From positions 62,001 through 126,000 of the forward strand of contig NZ_JNCS01000009.1 in NCBI RefSeq assembly GCF_000731985.1: DNA of 64,000 nucleotides. Reading direction: 5' to 3'. A model generated the notes under the pieces. It had not been told where the DNA came from. It made no database searches and saw nothing but the letters and a program-made list of their open reading frames with translations. Below are positions 28,486 through 36,863 of this stretch, one piece after another (the first letter of the stretch is position 1; each line of letters starts with the position of its first letter). The position numbers and the translations under genes are program-made. The stretch comes from Natrinema altunense. GTDB lineage: Archaea; Halobacteriota; Halobacteria; Halobacteriales; Natrialbaceae.

Positions 28486-29098
28486 GCAGACTCAAGTCAA
28501 AGTCGCTGGTCCCAGCCACAGATCCTACTGTTTCAGCAACAATGATTCACACACTGATTTTGATTTTCTACAGATTTCCGGAGATGATCGTATGAAGTAC
28601 TCGAAACCCACCTATTGACACAACTAGCGCTAAAAAGGCAAGGAGACGATATTCATTGAACCAAATAATCCCGATCAATAATGATGCTAGAGAAAGGACT
28701 GCGACCATCGCTGTGGTGAACACAACGGACTGTGCAATCGGTTCGTATGTTGTTGCCAATACGTACACGAACGCGAAACATCCGGCCGCTAATAGCACAG
28801 CATTCGTGTTTTGTTCAACCAAATAATACAATAATGTCCCAAGAATTATTGCACCGAACCCACGATCGGCTTGTATTTGTTCTAAACCCATATTATAATA
28901 ATTTGATTAAAATTACATAATATTTTCTAGATATGGCCAGAATCACCTACGTAGATACGCCCTCTGAATGGGCCGGCTCATTGGAGGTTCGAAAGCCATC
29001 CTGTGGTCTTCCGTCGCAGTAACGACTGGTACTCTCGCTTAGTCACTTCGAGGCAATTCCTATCAATCCTGGCTATAATCTGCGGGGAATCGGTTTGA
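28486..29098. mobile_element. AT-rich insert flanked by the 64-bp repeat
   Basis: About 613 bases of clearly lower GC than the chromosome: rows I counted range from 25% (28861-28920) to 40% (28621-28680). It contains one plausible gene (28568-28891, minus) and no recombinase. With the flanking repeats it looks like a mini or decayed integrated element, or a segment moved by an integrase acting in trans. A slipped duplication is an alternative, but would not explain the base composition. Confidence 0.65.
28568..28891 (-). CDS. Small four-helix membrane protein in AT-rich insert
   Basis: The 107-residue product is almost entirely hydrophobic, with about four membrane helices (for example FGAIILGTLLYYLVE, AVLLAAGCFAFVYVLA, VVFTTAMVAVLSLASLLIGI and LLAFLALVVSIGGFRVL). 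Isoleucine, asparagine and AT-rich codons are used far more than in neighbouring genes, which suggests transfer from a lower-GC source. No family is recognised. The ATG at 28891 is preceded by a very AT-rich stretch that could serve as promoter. It may be cargo of the insert. Confidence 0.6.
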   Translation of the reverse strand: MGLEQIQADRGFGAIILGTLLYYLVEQNTNAVLLAAGCFAFVYVLATTYEPIAQSVVFTTAMVAVLSLASLLIGIIWFNEYRLLAFLALVVSIGGFRVLHTIISGNL

Positions 29099-29162
29099 GT
29101 CACGTAAAATCCACCGAAAGCCCGATATCGTCCGTGCGAGCGCGGTCGCGCAGCGCCGACTG
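29099..29162. repeat. 64-bp direct repeat, right copy
   Basis: This copy contains the last 20 codons and the stop of the PH-domain gene (ending in GLSVDFT). It differs from 28422-28485 by one base. The gene end is therefore intact after the insertion, as expected when an element carries its own copy of the target end. Confidence 0.85.
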
Positions 29163-30704
29163 AAGCCGTTCTCGGCTCGTGCCGTGGATCTCGCGGGCCG
29201 TCTCGAGGTCGATGTCGTAGATCGTCGGCGTTCCCCAGACGAAGGTCCGCGAACTGGCGGTGTCGACGGTCAGCGACGCCAGTTCGAGCCGCCGCTGGAA
29301 GACGGATCGTCGCGTCGCGACCGTTTGGATCCGGTAGTAGGGAATTACGGTCGTCCGGCGCTTCCAGAAGCCGGTCCGGATCACGAGGTGATCGGCTCCA
29401 ACGACGTAGCCCAGGTTGGCGTACCGCAGGTGTGCCGCGGGCGGCACTGCGACGAAGACGACCGCCGCGAGATACCAGCGCTCGAGGGCCGAGACCTGCG
29501 CAAGTCCGAACGCGGCGACGACGACGACGGCCGCGAGCAGAGCGTAGCGGACGAAGTACCGTCGACGCGCCAGCGGCGGCGGGCTTTGGAATCCCGACGG
29601 CTCGGCACCGGTGAGGTTCTCCGCGAAGCGATGGACGCGATCGCGTCGAGCCATCGGAACCGTCGCCTGGCTGCCGTCGCCGCTGTCGGGTCCGTAACCC
29701 GCCGTCTCGACCCAGAGGCCGGCGTAGCCGAGCAACCGCTGGAGCGGGTTCTCGGCGATCGTGACCGACTGGACCTTGTCCGCGGGGATGGAGCCGCTGT
29801 ATCGCTGAATCAGTCCGCGCTCGTAGACGAAGTCGTCGCCCGCGCGTCCGAGACGGAACCCGTAGTAGTTCGCGACCGTATAGATCGCGCTCGAGACGTA
29901 CGTGAAAACCGACCACTGGACGAGCGACACGGCGATCAACACGAGCACCGGGCCGATCGACACCCCCTCGAGCGTCGCCGGGCCGCCGAAGGGACGCGCG
30001 GCGTCGAACACGAATGCGGGCACGAGGCCCGACCCCGAATCGGAGCCGGTCAGGAACAATACTAGTACGAGCGGGAAGATCGCCGCCCCCCACCGAAACG
30101 ACGAGAGGGCGTAGAGCAGCAGTTCCTCGGCCTCGAGTTCGAACAACTGGGTCGGCGTGGCCCCGTCTCCCGGTCGGTCGCGACGGGTGGATTCGGAAGG
30201 GGAAGCCGACTCGTCGGCGGATCCCGGACGGTCGGCGTCGGGTTCGGCGGTCGACTCCGCTGTCGCAGCCGTCAGCCGGCGAATCTCCGATCGAATCCGT
30301 TCGGCTTCCTCCTCGCTGACGAAGTGGAGCGTCGCCTCGGTGTCGCCGCCGCCGGCGGTCTCGATCGAGACGATGGCGACACCGAGCACCCGCTGGAGGA
30401 GCCCCTGCGAGACGTCGACGTTCTGAATCCGCCGGTAGGGAATCTCCCGGGATCGTCGGGAGAACACCCCCGACGAGACATCGACGGTATCGGCCGTCAC
30501 TGCGTAGCCAAATCGGTAGTAGTGGGCGATGCCGTACCCCGCGCCGGCGACGAAGCCGATCGGGGCCAACCAGAACACCCAACCGATAGCGACGAAATCG
30601 ACGACGCTCGCCGCGACCATGACGAAGAAAAACGGCATGGAGAATCCGGTGACGCCGCGCTGGAGGGCCAGCATCGCTCCGCTCAGTGGGTGTAAGCGCT
30701 TCAT
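29100..30704 (-). CDS. PH-domain membrane protein (YdbT-like), copy 2
   Basis: The product is 534 residues and parallels the 21371-22954 protein: membrane helix pairs followed by PH units with RRSREIPYRRIQNVDVSQ, SGSIPADKVQSVTIAENP and TTVIPYYRIQTVATRR. A Ser/Asp/Glu-rich linker (about 150-185) separates unit 1 from unit 2. I chose the ATG at 30704 (MKRLHPLSGAML), one base after the stop of the smaller partner gene. Its final 20 codons are the duplicated 64-bp segment. The role is unknown; the two genes probably form one membrane complex. Confidence 0.85.
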   Translation of the reverse strand: MKRLHPLSGAMLALQRGVTGFSMPFFFVMVAASVVDFVAIGWVFWLAPIGFVAGAGYGIAHYYRFGYAVTADTVDVSSGVFSRRSREIPYRRIQNVDVSQGLLQRVLGVAIVSIETAGGGDTEATLHFVSEEEAERIRSEIRRLTAATAESTAEPDADRPGSADESASPSESTRRDRPGDGATPTQLFELEAEELLLYALSSFRWGAAIFPLVLVLFLTGSDSGSGLVPAFVFDAARPFGGPATLEGVSIGPVLVLIAVSLVQWSVFTYVSSAIYTVANYYGFRLGRAGDDFVYERGLIQRYSGSIPADKVQSVTIAENPLQRLLGYAGLWVETAGYGPDSGDGSQATVPMARRDRVHRFAENLTGAEPSGFQSPPPLARRRYFVRYALLAAVVVVAAFGLAQVSALERWYLAAVVFVAVPPAAHLRYANLGYVVGADHLVIRTGFWKRRTTVIPYYRIQTVATRRSVFQRRLELASLTVDTASSRTFVWGTPTIYDIDLETAREIHGTSRERLQSALRDRARTDDIGLSVDFT

Positions 30705-30705
30705 G

Positions 30706-31167
30706 TTAGACGGCGTCCTCGGCCTCGCTCTCGACCGCCAGTTCACGGAGGGTTTCCTGAAGGCTCCGGGCTCGATCCGGCGTCAGTCCCGGAATCCGAA
30801 CGTCGGCGTTCCGGGAGCCGGCCGTGTAGACCACGACGCTCGAGAGTCCGAGGACGCGCTCGATCGGCCCGAACTGCGTGTCGACGTGCTGGACGCGGAC
30901 GAACGGGACCGCGGTCTCGACGAAGGTGACGACGCCCCGCTCGAGGTAGAGGGCGTCGTCCTGGAGTTCGAACCGCCAGACCTGATAGAGGCGAACGGCG
31001 TAGGCGACGACGAGGACGAGCGCGAGCGCGACGACGACCCCGATCGCGACCGTGGGGACGGTGAGCTGCCACTGGTCGAGGACGACCAGTGCGACGGCGA
31101 GGACGACCGCCGCGAGCGCGCCGCGAGCGATCCAGAGCAACCGGATGCGGGGATGAAGCGACTCCAT
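30706..31167 (-). CDS. PH-domain membrane protein (YdbS-like), copy 2
   Basis: The 153-residue product has two membrane helices (about 10-28 and 38-58) and one PH domain with YLERGVVTFVETAVPFVRVQ, HVDTQFGPIERVLG and YTAGSRNADVRIPGLTPDRA. It is clearly paralogous to the 22951-23439 protein. The ATG at 31167 (MESLHPRIRLLW) is preferred to a GTG two codons earlier. Its stop is one base from the start of the larger partner, so the two are coupled. Confidence 0.85.
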   Translation of the reverse strand: MESLHPRIRLLWIARGALAAVVLAVALVVLDQWQLTVPTVAIGVVVALALVLVVAYAVRLYQVWRFELQDDALYLERGVVTFVETAVPFVRVQHVDTQFGPIERVLGLSSVVVYTAGSRNADVRIPGLTPDRARSLQETLRELAVESEAEDAV

Positions 31168-31281
31168 ACCCACATCATGTCAATCCCAGTGGATAAAGCT
31201 ACGGTTCAGAGCGGTCGGGCGGCGTCGTGATCGAAGCCGCCGACGAGAGCCGTCTCGAGGACGGCGCGAAACCGGTCCGCA

Positions 31282-31539
31282 CTACTGCTCGTCGAGGTCG
31301 GCGTACTCCTCGGGCGTGTACGTCGAGAGTTCCAGGGCGTGGATGTCGGTCGTCATGTGATCGCCGAGCGCGTCGTAGACCCGTTCGTGTTGTTGGACGA
31401 GCGAGAGCCCATCGAAGACCGGCGAGACGACCGTCGCAGCGAGGTGGTCATCGTCGTGTTCGTCGCGTGCGTGCGTGACCGTCGCCTCGCTGTCCTCGAG
31501 ATTCGATTCGATGACGTCCTCGACGGCTGCTGGTTCCAT
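31282..31539 (-). CDS. BolA family protein
   Basis: The 85-residue product has the BolA fold: an N-terminal helix (AAVEDVIESNLEDSEATV), a strand with HLAATVVSPVF, and a helix LVQQHERVYDALGDHM followed by IHALELSTYTPEE, which contains the BolA signature histidine region. BolA proteins work with monothiol glutaredoxins or Nfu proteins in Fe-S cluster handling. A NifU-type gene lies 180 nt upstream on the same strand, supporting this role. Start at 31539 gives MEPAAVEDV. Confidence 0.85.
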   Translation of the reverse strand: MEPAAVEDVIESNLEDSEATVTHARDEHDDDHLAATVVSPVFDGLSLVQQHERVYDALGDHMTTDIHALELSTYTPEEYADLDEQ

Positions 31540-31720
31540 ACGAAGGGCATGCATCGCTCGTGGCAAAAGTACCGCGGTCGCGGCCAACTGCCGACGGGTC
31601 CGTAGTAAGTGTTGTGCGACGGGGAATGCCGCCAATTCGCCGCGATCGGACCCTTCGTTGCGGGTCCCGTCCGGCCCGGGAACGGCTCGAGTGCTGGAAC
31701 CGAGACCGTGAGTCGGGGTG

Positions 31721-32047
31721 TCAGAACGGGGTGTCGGGCGGTACGTTGCGACCCGAGGAACTCTCGTCGGCGAGCCCCTCGAGACCGGTACTGACCGACA
31801 CGTGGTCGATCGCGTCGATTTCGGACGGGAGACGCCGACGAATCGCCTGCGTCGTCATCGGGCTGACGCCACAGCCGCTGCAGGCACCGCTCAGGTTGAT
31901 CGAGACGTGGCGCTCGTCCAGGTCGACCGCGGTGATCGACGAGTCGCCGCCGTGCATCTCGATCTGGGGGAAGTTCCGTCGGAGGAACAGCGACACTTCG
32001 TCGCGGACCGCGTCCTCGGGGGACTGCTCCGTGTCGGACTCGCTCAT
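31721..32047 (-). CDS. NifU C-terminal (Nfu)-type Fe-S carrier
   Basis: The 108-residue product has the Nfu domain with the cluster-binding CxxC as GACSGCGVSP (C54 and C57) after the HGGDSSITAVDLDERHVSINL strands. Nfu proteins carry and deliver 4Fe-4S clusters. The last 20 residues are a short disordered tail. Together with the BolA gene downstream it forms a probable Fe-S handling pair, although the 180-nt gap means co-transcription is unproven. Confidence 0.88.
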   Translation of the reverse strand: MSESDTEQSPEDAVRDEVSLFLRRNFPQIEMHGGDSSITAVDLDERHVSINLSGACSGCGVSPMTTQAIRRRLPSEIDAIDHVSVSTGLEGLADESSSGRNVPPDTPF

Positions 32048-32178
32048 GGGTAAGGCCAGGTGCTGGAGCGATATATACTGTCGGGCGAACGTTCCCTCGG
32101 ACGGCGGCGACGGCGCGACTGCGAGCCGTCCGACACGATGGCGGCGACTTTATGCCGACGCGAGACGCCGTCCCCGAT

Positions 32179-32703
32179 ATGTCACTGGCAGCCGAAACCC
32201 GTCGGGCGGTCGATCGGCGGCCGTTCCTCCGGACCGCCCTGCGAGCCGGCGTCGTCAACTACACCGCCGCGGCTCGCTTTCTCGCGGTCGACGGCGAGAC
32301 CGACGCCATTGCGACGGCGTTGCGGCGATACGCCGACGAGTTACCGGCGTACGAGACCGAATCGCGAGCCGTTCGGGTCCGGATGGAACGCGGGATCGGC
32401 CCGCTCGAGACCACTGCCGACGGAGCCGACGTGGACGGCGAACCCGACGCCCCGCTCGTTAGCGTCGGCGGTGTGACGGTCGGCCCCTGCGGCGGTGATC
32501 GCACCGCGATCGTCGCGACGGGCGATGTCGATGCCGCCGCACTCGCCGACGTACTGGCGCGGCTTTCGGCCGACGGACTGGCAGCGACTGCGGCGGGCGT
32601 CGCCGACGGAACGATGGTGGTCACGGTCGACCGCCTCGAGGGTGCCGACGCGCTGCGGGCGGTCGAAGACACGCTCGATCGAGCGGACAGCGAAACGGTG
32701 TGA
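32179..32703 (+). CDS. Uncharacterised haloarchaeal protein
   Basis: The 174-residue product opens with a helical region (SLAAETRRAVDRRPFLRTAL, then AGVVNYTAAARFLAVDG) that resembles a small helix-turn-helix, followed by two similar alpha/beta units containing GDRTAIVATGDVDAAALADV and DGTMVVTVDRLEGADALRAV, which look like ACT-like folds. I recognise no named family with certainty (DUF7523 is a guess). The ATG at 32179 lies about 25-30 nt after a TATA-like CTTTATGCC (32149-32157). Confidence 0.65.
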   Translation: MSLAAETRRAVDRRPFLRTALRAGVVNYTAAARFLAVDGETDAIATALRRYADELPAYETESRAVRVRMERGIGPLETTADGADVDGEPDAPLVSVGGVTVGPCGGDRTAIVATGDVDAAALADVLARLSADGLAATAAGVADGTMVVTVDRLEGADALRAVEDTLDRADSETV

Positions 32704-32754
32704 AAAGCGGAGAAACGGCTTCGAACGACAGAAGAGTGATCGAGATTCCCGTGC

Positions 32755-33159
32755 TCAGTGCTCGCTGCTATCGTACGCCTCGCTGAACGCCCATTCGCGA
32801 CGGAGGAGTTCCTCGACGCCGTGCTCGAGGATGACGTCACCGAGGATCGTCGCCCTGTAGTACGTATACAACCCCTCGCTGTCCCGTTCGGTCCGGACGC
32901 GTTTTTCGATAAGGCCCACGTCCCGGAGTTCGTTGAGGTGGTAGTGGAGGGTGCTATCGTCGATCTCCATCATCGACTCGAATTCCGTGGGGGTCAGTTC
33001 GTCGGTCCGGGAGAGCCGGTAGACGATCTCGAAACGGGTCCGATTGCCGATCGCGGCCTGCATCTCGAGGTACTCCTCGAGGGAGAGCACGCTCTCCGCC
33101 GGGAGGAGGTCGTCCGGATCGTCCGGGTCGTCGGCGATCCGCGTGTGTTTCGTCCCCAT
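32755..33159 (-). CDS. ArsR-type winged-helix regulator
   Basis: The 134-residue product carries a winged helix-turn-helix: LEMQAAIGNRTRFEIVYRLS, ELTPTEFESMMEIDDSTLHY (recognition helix DDSTLHYHLNEL) and the wing GLIEKRVRTERDSEGLYTYY. This is the usual ArsR-like layout of haloarchaeal regulators. No metal-binding cysteines are present, so the signal is unknown. It is divergent from the 33258 gene with about 98 nt between the starts, so that gene may be a target. Confidence 0.8.
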   Translation of the reverse strand: MGTKHTRIADDPDDPDDLLPAESVLSLEEYLEMQAAIGNRTRFEIVYRLSRTDELTPTEFESMMEIDDSTLHYHLNELRDVGLIEKRVRTERDSEGLYTYYRATILGDVILEHGVEELLRREWAFSEAYDSSEH

Positions 33160-33228
33160 CGTAGCGCGAACTACTCGCGCTCGTCTCTTAGTCCTTGTCA
33201 AGCCAGCATCTGCTGAAAACACCGTTCT

Positions 33229-33237
33229 TTATATTAT
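33229..33237 (+). promoter_or_regulatory. TATA box of the DUF7509-like gene
   Basis: TTTATATTA lies 21-29 nt before the ATG at 33258, the spacing of a leaderless archaeal transcript. It decides this start over the in-frame 33195 start, which lies upstream of the box. Confidence 0.65.
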
Positions 33238-33257
33238 CCCGCCGAATTGGTCGGGGT

Positions 33258-33878
33258 ATGTCCCCGAATATCACGCGAGATCGTATCGCCGACCGGCTCG
33301 GCGCGGTCACGTACGATCGGTTCCTCCTCTACCTGATGGGACCGTACAAATCCTTCAATCTGAACTACGTCCTGTCCGACGAGGAGTTACGGGACGTGGA
33401 CATCGACGCCCTTCCCGGCCCGTTCAGAACGCTCTTTCGGAACGAGGACGCGATCGACGAGGCGAAAGCGCTGCTCCGGCGGGTGCAGGGAACGCTTCGG
33501 ACCGACCCGGGCGTAAACGCGTTCCTCGCCGTCGACGTCGATATCGATACGGACGAGATCGATGCGGTGACCCAGAGTATCGAGTACGCCCGCCACGCGA
33601 ACGCGACCGTCTTCGTCGTCCCCTTTCTCGGCCACAACTTCGGTGTCGGCGAGGAAGCGGGAAGCATCCTCGAGAACGTCGCGAAAACGCACGGGGACAG
33701 GATCGTCTTCGTCCACGAGGCGAACGTGACGAGCGAGATGATCCGGTCGGCACGAACCCGCTGGGACCTCCGGGTCGAAACGTACGACACGGAGGCGGAC
33801 CTGATCGATACGGTGCGCCGGTTCGTCGTCACGACGATGAACCGCGAGCGGTTCGGCGACCTCGAGGCGCTCGACTGA
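33258..33878 (+). CDS. Haloarchaeal protein of DUF7509-like type
   Basis: The 206-residue product begins MSPNITRDRIADRLGAVTYD. Its second half alternates strands and helices (ATVFVVPFLGHNFGVGEEAG, DRIVFVHEANVTSEMIRSA) and looks like a TIR- or nucleotide-binding-like alpha/beta fold, with a central segment NAFLAVDVDIDTDEIDAVTQ. I recall a DUF7509 family of this type but cannot verify it. The role is unknown. A winged-helix regulator is encoded divergently and may control it. Confidence 0.65.
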   Translation: MSPNITRDRIADRLGAVTYDRFLLYLMGPYKSFNLNYVLSDEELRDVDIDALPGPFRTLFRNEDAIDEAKALLRRVQGTLRTDPGVNAFLAVDVDIDTDEIDAVTQSIEYARHANATVFVVPFLGHNFGVGEEAGSILENVAKTHGDRIVFVHEANVTSEMIRSARTRWDLRVETYDTEADLIDTVRRFVVTTMNRERFGDLEALD

Positions 33879-34027
33879 CACATCGGTCGTGCTATCGGCC
33901 CCGGCGTCGGGCACCTCGTGTCCGACCGGTCTCGGTCACGCCCGGAGCGCGCTCGTCCCGCTGACCGGCGCGTGGCACACCGGGTGTCATCACACCGTTT
34001 AACTTTCGTCCGGGGGAAATGCGCGTA

Positions 34028-35548
34028 ATGACCCTGCACGTGACGAACACGCTGACGGGCGAGCGCGAGCCGTTCGAGCCACGGGACCCCGAGGACGTGC
34101 TCCTGTATTACTGTGGCCTGACGGTCTCCGACCCGCCGCATCTGGGCCACGCGCGGTCGTGGGTCCACGTCGACGTCATGCACCGCTGGCTCGAGCACCT
34201 CGGCTACGACGTCCGTCACGTCGAGAACTTCACCGACGTCAACGAGAAGATCGTCGCCCGCGTCGGCGAGGACGACCTCGGCGAGAGCGAAGCCGCGGTC
34301 GCGGAGACCTACATCCAGCGGACGATCGACGACATGCGCTCGCTGAACCTCCTGCGTGCGGAGGTCTATCCCCGCGTTTCCGAACACGTGCCCGAGATCA
34401 TCGACCTCGTCGAGACCCTGATCGAGAAGGACTACGCCTACGAGTCCAACGGCTCGGTCTACTTCGACGTGACCGGGTTCGACGAGTACGGCAAGCTCTC
34501 GAACCAGGAACTCGACGAGATCGAATCCCAGGGCGAGCCCGACGAGCGCGCCGAGAAGCGGAATCCGGCGGACTTCGCGCTCTGGAAGGCCGGCGGTGTC
34601 GATCCCGACGCCGTCGAAGAGCACCGCCACGAGGGTGTCGACCACGGCGGCGACCCGCCCGCGGGGCTGACCTGGGACTCGCCGTGGGGCGAGGGCCGTC
34701 CGGGCTGGCACATCGAGTGCTCGGCGATGAGCATGACCCACCTGGACGAGACCCTGGATATCCACGTCGGTGGCCGTGATCTCGTCTTTCCCCACCACGA
34801 AAACGAGATCGCACAGTCCGAAGCCGCGACGGACCAACAGTTCGCCAACTACTGGCTCCACTGTGAACTGTTCCAGATGGACGACGAAAAGATGTCCTCG
34901 AGTCTGGGCAACTTCGTCACGGTCGACGAAGCGATCGACCGCTGGGGAACGAACGTCGTACGGACGTTCCTGACCGCCGGCTCCTACAACAGCAAACAGC
35001 TCTACTCCGACGAGACGATCGCCGAGGCCGAGCAGCGCTGGGCGCAACTCGAGCGGGGCTACGAGGCAGCCGTCGAGGCGCTTGACTCCCCGGCGGCGAG
35101 TTCGAAGGTCGAAGACGGGACGTTGCGCGACGCGATCGACGGCGCGCGCGAGGCGTTTACGACCGCGATGAACGACGACTTCAACACGCGGGAGGCCCAG
35201 TCCGCACTGCTGTCGATCGCCACGGCCATCAACCGGCATCTCGAGGCCGCACGCGACGAGATCGACCGCGACGCCGGACCCGAGTACGACTACCGCGGCC
35301 TCCGGCGGGCCGTCGACACGCTCGCGGAACTGGGCGGCGTGCTCGGCCTCACCTTTACCGGCGAGACGACCGGTTCTGCGGAACTCGCGGGTGATGTCGT
35401 CGACCTCGTCCTCGAGGTCCGCGAGCGGGAGCGCGAGGCCGGCAACTACGAGCGCGCCGACGAGTTGCGCGACGAGCTCGCGGCGCTCGGGATCGAGGTG
35501 CAGGATACGGACGACGGCTCGACGTATCGGCTGCCGACCGCGGAGTGA
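34028..35548 (+). CDS. cysS: Cysteinyl-tRNA synthetase
   Basis: CysRS charges tRNA(Cys). The 506-residue product has the class I motifs: HIGH as PHLGHARS and KMSKS as DEKMSSSLGN. Zinc ligands of the family are visible in YYCGLTVSD, WHIECSAMS and FPHHENEIAQSE. An insertion of about 20 residues with several histidines (EEHRHEGVDHGGDPP) sits before TWDSPWGEGRPGWHIE, longer than in E. coli. The C-terminal RERAEGNYERADELRDE-like helix pair is present. The ATG at 34028 fits the TATA-like TTTAAC (33998-34003) slightly better than the ATG at 34019. Confidence 0.96.
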   Translation: MTLHVTNTLTGEREPFEPRDPEDVLLYYCGLTVSDPPHLGHARSWVHVDVMHRWLEHLGYDVRHVENFTDVNEKIVARVGEDDLGESEAAVAETYIQRTIDDMRSLNLLRAEVYPRVSEHVPEIIDLVETLIEKDYAYESNGSVYFDVTGFDEYGKLSNQELDEIESQGEPDERAEKRNPADFALWKAGGVDPDAVEEHRHEGVDHGGDPPAGLTWDSPWGEGRPGWHIECSAMSMTHLDETLDIHVGGRDLVFPHHENEIAQSEAATDQQFANYWLHCELFQMDDEKMSSSLGNFVTVDEAIDRWGTNVVRTFLTAGSYNSKQLYSDETIAEAEQRWAQLERGYEAAVEALDSPAASSKVEDGTLRDAIDGAREAFTTAMNDDFNTREAQSALLSIATAINRHLEAARDEIDRDAGPEYDYRGLRRAVDTLAELGGVLGLTFTGETTGSAELAGDVVDLVLEVREREREAGNYERADELRDELAALGIEVQDTDDGSTYRLPTAE

Positions 35549-35653
35549 GCGGGGTTCGATCCCGTGCTCGCCGGGCCCGCCGTGGTCGGCCAGGAGTCGT
35601 ATGACAGCCCAACGGCAAGACGTCTCAAGTAGGTCGCGTTCAAAGGAGACACA

Positions 35654-36775
35654 ATGAGACGTTCAGGCTCGTTCGTCGCGGCCGGGTTCGACGCGCTCCC
35701 CGCGCGCATCGCCATTCTGGACGACGCAGGTGACATCGTCTACACGAACGAGTCGTGGCACTCGTTTGGCGACGCACAGGGACTGAGCGAGGACACGGGT
35801 GGAGTCGGGAGCAACTACCTCGAAGTCTGCGAAGCCAGCGACGATCCCGACGCGACGGCGACGGCACGGGGCATCCGCGCCGTCGCAGCCGGCGAGCGCG
35901 ACACGTTTTCCCTCGAGTACCCCTGTCACGGCCCCGAGGAGGACGGCTGGTACATGATGCAGGCGACGCCGTACGAACACGACGGCGAGGCGTACGTCCT
36001 CGTCATGCACATCGACATCACCGAGCGACGGCTGCTCGAGCAACGGACCAGAGACCAGGCCGACCGGATGGAGTCGTTCGCGAAACTGCTCTCGCACGAC
36101 CTTCGCAATCCGTTATCGGTCGCGCTGGCCCACGCGGAGATGCTCGAGTTGGACGACGGTGCCACGCTCGAAGCCGGCGACGAGGATCGGAGCGCGTTGC
36201 GCTCGTCGCTCGAGCGCATGGAAGCGATCATCGACGACGCGCTGGTGCTCGTGACCGTCGACGAAGTCGAGGAGGCCGACCCGCTTCCGCTCGCGACCGC
36301 GGTCGAAACCGCGTGGGCCAACGTCCGGACGGGGTCGGCGACGGTCTCGGTCCGCGACGACATCGTGATCCGTGCGAACGCTTCGCTCGTGAGTCACCTG
36401 TTCGAGAACCTGTTCAGAAACGCCGTGGAGCACGCGGGCGACGCTCCGCGCATCGAAATCGGGGCGCTCGAGGCGGTGGCAGGAAGCGAGCCGGCGGTCG
36501 ACGAGGATCGCCGCGAAGAAGCGGGGGATGCGGACTGGACGGGCGAGGCGGGCGCGTTCGACGGGTTCTACGTCGAAGACGACGGACCGGGGATTCCGGC
36601 CGCCCAGCGCGAGCAGGTGTTCGAATCCGGCTATTCGAACGCCGGTGGATCGGGGTTCGGGCTCGCGATCGTCCGACACGTCGTCGACGCACACGGCTGG
36701 TCGGTTTCGGCCACGACGGGCCGTGACGGCGGTGCCAGATTCGAAGTACGCGGCGTCTCCGTCCTCGGCTCGTAG
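35654..36775 (+). CDS. PAS-domain sensor histidine kinase
   Basis: The 373-residue product has a PAS domain (about 10-125; ends with HIDITERRLLEQ), a HisKA dimerisation helix with the phospho-accepting histidine H148 (LLSHDLRNPL), and an HATPase_c domain with N-box HLFENLFRNAVEHAG, G1 DDGPGIP and G2 GSGFGLAIVRH. No membrane helix is present, so it senses a cytoplasmic signal. No response regulator is adjacent, typical of orphan haloarchaeal kinases. A Shine-Dalgarno-like AAAGGAG (35642-35648) lies about 5 nt before the ATG, unlike the leaderless neighbours. Confidence 0.9.
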   Translation: MRRSGSFVAAGFDALPARIAILDDAGDIVYTNESWHSFGDAQGLSEDTGGVGSNYLEVCEASDDPDATATARGIRAVAAGERDTFSLEYPCHGPEEDGWYMMQATPYEHDGEAYVLVMHIDITERRLLEQRTRDQADRMESFAKLLSHDLRNPLSVALAHAEMLELDDGATLEAGDEDRSALRSSLERMEAIIDDALVLVTVDEVEEADPLPLATAVETAWANVRTGSATVSVRDDIVIRANASLVSHLFENLFRNAVEHAGDAPRIEIGALEAVAGSEPAVDEDRREEAGDADWTGEAGAFDGFYVEDDGPGIPAAQREQVFESGYSNAGGSGFGLAIVRHVVDAHGWSVSATTGRDGGARFEVRGVSVLGS

Positions 36776-36863
36776 GTCAGGGAGACAACGCCGATCGCGC
36801 GGTCATCAGGCGGTGAAGATCGCCGCGTCGCTTATCCGTTCGACGCTGGTCGGAGTGAGTGAC

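Noticed and set aside
35540..35580. T-loop-like GGTTCGATCCC after cysS
   Set aside because: No surrounding cloverleaf; chance occurrence.
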